DNA from: Lumbricus rubellus
Lineage: Eukaryota > Annelida > Clitellata > Crassiclitellata > Lumbricidae
DNA: 64,000 bases
Reading direction: 5' to 3'
Assembly (NCBI GenBank): GCA_945859605.1
Contig: OX243827.1
Span: 7,881,926-7,945,925 of the forward strand
Shown here: positions 13,401-22,000 of the stretch, in pieces
Layout: the number at the start of each line of letters is the position of its first letter
Numbering within the stretch: position 1 is the stretch's first letter
Translations under genes and position numbers: made by a program
The notes under the pieces: generated by a model
Database searches by the model: none
What the model saw: only the letters and a program-made list of their open reading frames with translations
Told to the model about the DNA's origin: nothing

Positions 13401-16400
13401 GTTGACGACAAATACTTTTCCACTTCTTCCATTCGTTCCATCTCCTTAACACCAACTAAGGACAAAGCCATTCCGTGATTGTCCCCTCGTGCAGTTCTGA
13501 AAAATTAACGAGATTCACGTAAAATCCATTCTGCTATTCCGAATGAAATTGCAGCTCAAAACTAGCTAAATGATCCTATGGTGGTTTCATCCAATCTGAA
13601 TAAATAACTTTCAATGTCAGCAGATGCACAACAATACAAGTGTAGTGGAAACTGGGTTAATTAAATTACACATCTCTGGGCTGCATTTCTGATACAGTGT
13701 AATTCTGTCAATGTCTTATATTCACTATGTAAAAATTAACTGAAAGTACCAGCATGCACTGTGACAGGCACTTTATAAATTTATAGATAAAACCAGTAGT
13801 GTAGTCCTAAAAAATGAAGTGGGGAAACGCTCTTTATAATAATATTATAATTAGTAGTATTATTATTAATATTCCATTATCCCTGGAAAAAAGTGTGGGA
13901 ACGGCATCCCCCCCCACTACACCACTGGATAAAACATAATACAATACACTAGTCTTGAACTCTATCGCAGAGTATTAGTACTAAGTTCTAGTGACCATCA
14001 GCTTGAGTAGTATCACGATAGCACCGCAATAGAAGCTATTTTAAGCGCTTCAGAATCAAGTTCAAACTCACCTTCCAACTCTGTGAATATACGAGTCGAC
14101 ATCGGGAGGGAAGTCGAAATTGATGACAGTTGACACGTGTCGGAAATCTATGCCACGCGAGACTCCAGACTCCAAGTCCTTTTGTTTTAACCTAGAGAGG
14201 ACAACAATAAACCTTAGAACAAAATCTGAAATAATGCTGTTCGATTAAAAAAGTTAATCAAAATTAATTGCCTTTTTTCATTTTAATCAGATCTAATTAA
14301 CGCGTACGATTAAAGCGTTAAAAATTTTAATCTCAATAATTTTAACACGTCAATCGGACGCGCTAATCGCGATTAATCAACAGCCATAATTTAAAGTAGA
14401 TGCTATACAAATCCAACATTACAAACACAAACCATCTGACTTTGCAATAGTGGTTTTCTAAAAGGTTGCCCTAAAAAAACTGGTTCACAGTCTAACTTGA
14501 TAAATGTGACTCAGTTTTAAAAGACAGTCACAAAACTCTTGGCGTTCAATTCACAATTTAGTCATTACTTGTTTTTCGGCTGACGTTGCTTCTTCACCTC
14601 TTGAGGATTTCGAAGCGATAATTCATCAGCGGCGATGATGACGTCGTAGATTCCTCTGTTGAACTGGTTGACAATGTGACATCTGCAAGCAACAGAAGTT
14701 ACTCAAGTACTCACATTACAAAGTGATGGGGCACAGCCAGGGCCGTTTAAAGGAATTTTGGGGCCCTAGGCACAAACACTAGCCTAATTCCAAACGTAAC
14801 TAGCATATGAGTCTCATCTAGTTCCCCTCCTTAGGTTTCCGGGAGATGGAGAACGAGTAGGCTATATGCCAGTCGATCGCTGAGACGCATAGCGCCGAGT
14901 GGGAAGGGACAAGGGGAGGGAATGTTCCTCTCCTCCACCGATTTTTTTTGAATTTTTAGGCCTACATTGCAATGGCAGCATTTTAAGCTGCCATTTAAAA
15001 AAATTATCAACTATCGTTTTGCTGACCTGAATAGGCTAGTCTATAAGACTTCAATATTTTTAGCCTACTAAACGTGTAAAGTAAATGTTAGCTTAACATA
15101 CACCAAAGTTCGTATAACATTTTGCTCATTTGTTATGTGATGTGGCGGCTTGTGGCCTATTATTTTGGGTCGCCTCGGGGCCCCTCTGTTGCACGTGCCT
15201 CGCGTGCCTAGGCGTTAAAACGGCTCTGGGCACAGCGGTGGTGTAGTGGTGGCGTCGTTGCCTTGGAGCCGGAAGGTTTGAGGTTTGAATCCACCTCGCC
15301 GTGTAAGGACCTTGGAAAGTCACTCACAATTGCTCAGCGCTTCGGCGTGAAACTCCGATGCAGTGCCACTCTGCATTCGAGAGCGCCTCTACGTAGAGAG
15401 AGCTTAAAGGGGCGCTATAAAAAGTGCAAATACAAACAAACAAACAAACAAAGATGGTCTGCACTCTCACAGGATATGCCATTTCAAACTATTCATTACA
15501 TAAACTCATTATGACGATTTATATAGTGTCCCTTCCAAGGTTACTACTCAGGAGTGCTCCCGACCCAAACTCAGCTAAAGAAGAAAGTTTTAAGATTGCG
15601 ATAGAATGTGTCAGAGGGGACGCTTGGCAGCAGACGCAGGTATGGGGCAGCCAATTCCAGATCACAGGGCCAACAACCGAAAAAGCACATCGCTGCATGC
15701 ATGAGGAAACAAGACGTTCGCCCCGTGCACAGTCCTGAGCGAAGGGAACGGCGGGACTGGATAACCTGTGTGGAGTGGCAAAACTACCTCAGATATATAC
15801 TACTAAGCCATACAGAGCAATTTTTAGGTCATTCCCATAATGCATAGATGCATTCACACAAAGTGTCACAATCTCTCGTCCATTCATTTGGGAAGTTATA
15901 CAATAACCCATTGACCCTCAAGAAAACTACTCAGAGACACTCCCAACTCCAGCATGCCCTCAAAAAAGCCTTAACCCTTTAATGCCGTCCAGGGTATAGG
16001 ATTTCCCATACCATTTACTACCATCTCGACATTAAAGGATTAAATTTGGTGAGGAAGGAATCTGGCAGAGTCCCAGGGTGTAGGTGAAGCCCCAAGAGAA
16101 GGCCATTCCAGACAACTGGGCCCACCACAGAGGTGGCTCAAGTTACGTACAGCAGAGAAATCTAAGAAATCAGAAATTTATGTAAATAGAATCCTTAGAA
16201 ATCTGACCTCGATGCAACTGGCAACTCGGAGTTGAGAACACACGAAGAAATGGAGAACTGTTCCAGGAATAGTTTCAGCCTGGCAAATATTCAAGAAAAA
16301 CAAAAATTATTTTGAATTACTTGAGTTTTTGGCATGGTCATTACCAGAAACGCTTTCCATACAATGAATATTGTTATCTTTACATTGCAAAATGTAATTC

Positions 16401-19002
16401 AAGCAGTCACCATTGTTACTACACTTAAGGAGCCTCATTGAAATCAAAAGCAGTGTTGAATCCCAAATGAAGCATAAACAGGTAGGGGCCTCGCTATTTA
16501 AAGATAATGAGATAATCAATAAGGCAGCACCTGTATAAAAAGCTTCTAGTATCACTGAATGAAATGCTTGAGTACATGCAAAATAGCCCAAATATCTAAA
16601 TATAATATTCCCAAAAATATCTGACTGACATTCCTCCCACCATCCACTTTGTTCATCCAACACACTTGACCTTTTGGTTCCTCAGTTGGTTCTTCTCATT
16701 GGAAAGCACTTTCTCCTTCTGATCACTCTACAATTCTGTCTCTTCTACCTTGTCTCTTCTCAAAACCTGCTTCTTCTCATGGGGCCTTGCCCACTGGGAG
16801 TACATCTGAATGCCCAACCTAACAGAGGCGCTTCATAAATGCTTAAGTACAATACAATAAGAACAAATATTAATGTAGATTGTATTCCGTTACCTATAGC
16901 AACGATCGACTGTGTTCACAAATATTATCATTTTTCCAGTGAGCAGTCTGAATTTCAAGAGAGCGTACATGAGCAGAAATTTATCGGCTTCTTCACATCT
17001 GAAAATTAAAACAGTAAAAAATTTACTATGTGAAACGCTGAACATCGTTAAAAGTCAGAAACTTCTGATTCTCTATAGCAACAAATCATTTGTTCGCAAT
17101 CTGATTTTTGAGTAGACTTACACGATCAGCTCAATTCAGTACGAAAGCAACAATTGATGTTGGGCCGGCATAATTTTACAAACAAATCAAAATTGCTTGT
17201 TCATCAGGATCAACCGGCCCCGAAAAATTAGTCCATATCTATTATTATTAAAACTGGCACTAAATCAATTGCAACATACAAATGGTTACGATGTAATTGA
17301 ATCTGAGGTGTGGATATAGTATACCACAATTTTAAATCGATTGTCGCACATTTGAAATTTCGTCATTTTTTCCAAAAAACCTTGGTATATTAAATAGAGC
17401 TAATAGCAATTCTGGTAAAAATATCTCCAAATTAGTCTCAGATACAGCCATGGCTGTGAAGTGTTTGGTGACTTCAGATTCATAACAACAGTGCACAGCA
17501 TGTGGGATCTTTCTCTGTTACTTGGCAATCTGATTAACTCAACTAAATTTACACACAGTAGAATTTTTTGTATAAAACTGACACTCATAATGCAAATGAT
17601 CCACAATTAAACCTAGATGTTCAATTTACTTTTTATGATGAGAAAAACAACTCTGATTCTCAAGTCTTTGGTTAAATCTTTCTTCTGTAAATTAAAGAAT
17701 GCCTTATATGTAGATTAGTCTTTTATTAGAAGTGCATCAGTGCATTAATATTTTGCATTCCTTCATATTAGTACTTTGTGTGTGTGTATATATACACCGT
17801 GATTCAAAAAAAACTAAGCCAAACTGTTTTTCATATATTTCTAATACCTGATAATATATCATACTAAAATTTTCCAACTATTTAGAGAATTGGACCAAAA
17901 ATATGATTCCAAAATTTCATGAGAAAAAGTTGAACGGATAAAAAGATATGAATATTTAAACTTCATATGCCGAAATTGCAGTTTACAAGCAATTTTCTGT
18001 CAGATTCAACAAAATGTTTCCTTATTATCTCTAATCCCTAATGATTAATCATTCTAAAATTTTCCAGATATGTAGAGAATTGAAGTATCAATATGACCCA
18101 ACAGTATGGTTTGATTTTTTATTTAAACAAAATGCTCAAAATGTCCTCCTCCTGCGTGCACGCAACCTGGAGGCGCTGGCGCCATGCATTGGGTAACAGC
18201 ATCGTCGATTATCCTTGTCCAGGCCATCCCACACTTCCAACAAGCATTGCTTCAGATCGTTTATATCATGGATAACTGTTGTCTGCTAGACTCGGCTTTG
18301 CATCATGCGTGCTCCACACTTCATAGTCGACACGATTCAAATCTGGGTTGTTCGGAGGCTATAATGTGGGAGAAACGAAGTCTGGCGTCTATCTTGTCAG
18401 CATTTCGATGGTTTCCTTGGCTCTATGGGCTGGCGCTGTTTTGTTGAAAAAGAAAACAGCCTTCTGGGGGTATAGATTTCTGATAACAGGTGGAGGATGT
18501 TGTGACAGCAGAACATTGCGATATTATACTCCGTTAATTTTACTCCAGGATCCCTGAAGACCAGAATTGGGAACTATCAAGCATCGAAACCTCAACAAAC
18601 ACTACAACAGACATGCTGAAAACTGACATTTCTGGAGATGAAGCTTAAATATTCATATCTTTCTATCCGTTCAAATTTATGACATGATATTTTGGAATCC
18701 GATGCTTGGTTCAATTGTCTAAATATCTGGAAAATTTCAGCATGATTAATTATCAGGCATTCGAGATATAAGAAAAACAGTTTGGCTTACTTTTTATTGA
18801 ATCTGACGGAAAATTGCTTGTAAACAGCAATTTCGGCATATGAAGTTTAAATATTCGTATCTTTTTATCCGTTCAACTTTATCTCAAATTGAATCTTATT
18901 TTTGGTCCAATTCTCTAAATAAATGGAAAATTTTAGCGTGATATGTTATCAGGCATTAGAGATATAAGAAAAACAATTTGGCTTAGTTTTTTTTGAATCA
19001 CG

Positions 19003-19039
<37 letters not shown>

Positions 19040-22000
19040 TAATATACTAGATATAGTATGTTTAGACTTTACTGTGTTTTGCATATATGAAACTGCAGAC
19101 TCACTTAAGATGATACTGTGTCAGCTGGCTGCTACCAGGGAGTTGTTCCGTCTCATTCAGTTTCAGTATAACCTGCAGAACACATAAGAACCTGCATTTA
19201 ATATAAATCTTCTAAATAATCAGATGTCAACATGGAATTTCAAAAGAACAGTCACATGCAACACAAAATAGATGGATGGACTTTTAGGGTAAAGCAAAAA
19301 CTCTGGCACAAAGATCGGGATCGCTTCCTGCTACCCATCCAAAGGTCGACTCAACGTTTAATTTGCCACATATGCTGGTCAAATGAACAGGACATGGTGG
19401 TGCCTTGCATGGCTGCTACCAAACAATTAAATTCTAGCATGATATTATAACTTGCAATCATTTGTCCATACTATGAATTGCAATCATGTCAGTTTTAAGT
19501 AATAAACGAAGATCATAAGCATTATTATTACCACTAAAAACACGTCACAGCTTCTCTCAAACTTAACCCTTTAATGCCGAGATGGTAGTAAATGGTATGG
19601 AAAATCCTCTACCCTCCGGCATTAAAGGGTTAAATAACTTAAATAGCAATGCACCATAAAAAAATGGCTTGATGAACAGTATGCGAAATAAAGCAGGCAA
19701 ACTCCTCGCAACTCTTTCCAATCGAATCTCCGAAAGCTACATAAAAAAATCTATAAAAAACACATAGAAAGGCGCTTACGGGATTGTGAAGGACCATAGC
19801 CTTGAGAGATTGAACGTCTGTGCTTAGCGTAGCTGACATCAGAAAAGCCTGATAGATATCGGGCAAATGGCTGAATATGAAAAGAAAGCACAACACATTG
19901 CCGACTAATTTCTCAAACAGCCAAAAAAATTTAACTTCTGAACATATAATGTTTATACTGTGTAAATATAATCACAGACTTACCGTATAACAAAGTAAGT
20001 AACTCCTTTATTACTCCACTTGCAAACGTACAATCGTACAAACGACGTACATAAAACATTGCCATAACACATCAAAGTAATAATTGGCAATAAAGAATAT
20101 TGTAAATTAAATAAGAAGTTCAAGAGTGAAATATCAGCAAATATTAGTGTCATATTTATGCACAGCGTAACAATATGCAGACATCATTTAAAACCTAAAT
20201 GACAAATATGCACTCAAAGCGACTAAAAAACCAGTGTAGCTCATCATTAAATAGAGCTAATAGCTGTTTTACTCGTCCTTCATGTTATAATTAATGTTAC
20301 AGCATCTCTTAAATTCCAAACAATAAGATTCCAAACAAACATTACAGACTGACAAACTGGTTGAAGAAATTTTCAAAAATATATCTCCGTCATGCAGCAA
20401 ACCGAAACAAGTGGTTTCAGTCAGTTCAGCACAAACGACGTTTGATTTTGGCCTTGTTGTAACTAACAGAAAACCGGATTTGTCTGCAAGCTTTCAAAAG
20501 GCCAGTAAAAAAATACCATATCACAATAATTTAGAATACAAATTTATGAGATGCGGTGGTGCAAGAACATGTTTGGTACCTTGGAGCCGGAAGGTTGCGG
20601 GTTTGAATCCACCACAAGCTGCCACGCAGGGACCCTGAGCAAGTCCTTCACTCGCAATTACTCATGCTCTTCGGCGTAAAACACCAATTCAGTGTTTGCT
20701 CTGTAGTCAGGAGCACCTCTGAGTATAAATCTTGAAGAGGTGCAACAACAAGTACTCACTGCTCATGCATACACATAATATTCAATTATAAAAGATTCAA
20801 ATAGATAGCAATGACGTAAATAAACCTACCCAAGCAATGACTTCATGTTTTTTTCGTAGCCAAACGAAAAGATTAAGTCTGCTTCGTCGATAACAACCAT
20901 CTCCACCGACTGACTCAGATCGACGTTTTTCGCGTTGATGTGCTCCAGAACACGACATGGAGTTCCAATCAGAATGTCGGGATTTTCCATCAATAACGGC
21001 CTGCGTCGTTACAGCACAGAGATATTACGCAAATCGATAAGAATAGCAAGATTTCTGCTAGTCTTTTTGACTCATTTTAATAAGTACTACTAAATGAGCA
21101 TCATAAAACAAATTAAACCTACTCAATGACGCATTACTGTCATATGTAAATTCTGGTGTTTTCAAACTCTCATGTCACAATGTTCCAGTAATCACCTTAA
21201 GCTTAGTAAGTAAAGGCATACAAAATGAAATTAATGGTGATGGTCGTGGTGGTGATGACGATGATGATACTCAAATTAATCCCGTTAACCCTTTATTGCC
21301 GGAGAGTATAGGATTTCCCATACCATTTACTACCATCTCGACATTAAAGAGTTAAAGAGCCCTGACATCTGCCAGAGCAGGAAGTAAGAGAACATCAATT
21401 ACTTTGCTGCGTCTAAAGACGAGAAATCCGAGACATCGATAAACGATACGTCTCTCGCACTGCTGCTCAGTTCCTGCAAAACAGAAAAGAAAACATTGTC
21501 AAGCTAAACAATACACAAACAATTAAGTACAAAAACATTCTATGCTTTGGCATGATACATTCGCTAGTGTGGCCCCTAGCATTCAGATGTATTCAGCCAC
21601 AAGAAATAAAAAGCTTTAATAATAATTTCAATGCTTGCCCTATGGGATGAAATCTGATACGATTATCTATAAAATCAGAAAATGTAATTGGCTATCTGTA
21701 TCAGAATATCTGAGCACAATTTCCGCTTACAAATTTAAGTAGGAGTAGCCCTAAAAGTATATTAGAAACATTCATATTGTAAGTGTACTTAAAACATTCA
21801 AAAATCTTAAGTTTGCATAGATTTGAAAATTTAATTTCAAAGATACCTGTTTTGCAATCTCAGCAATGCCTAAAGCACAGCACTATCTCACCTTAACGTT
21901 TGTGTATGCTTGATGGCAAAGTTCTTTTGTTGGTGCTAGAATGACGGCTTTTATCGACTGTTCCCTGGCATTCTAAAAAAAACAACAATTCACTATACCA

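Noticed and set aside
16307..16663. 118-codon minus frame in DDX56 intron 8 as an extra exon
   Set aside because: The flanking DDX56 exons join in phase without it and its sequence has no similarity to the helicase.
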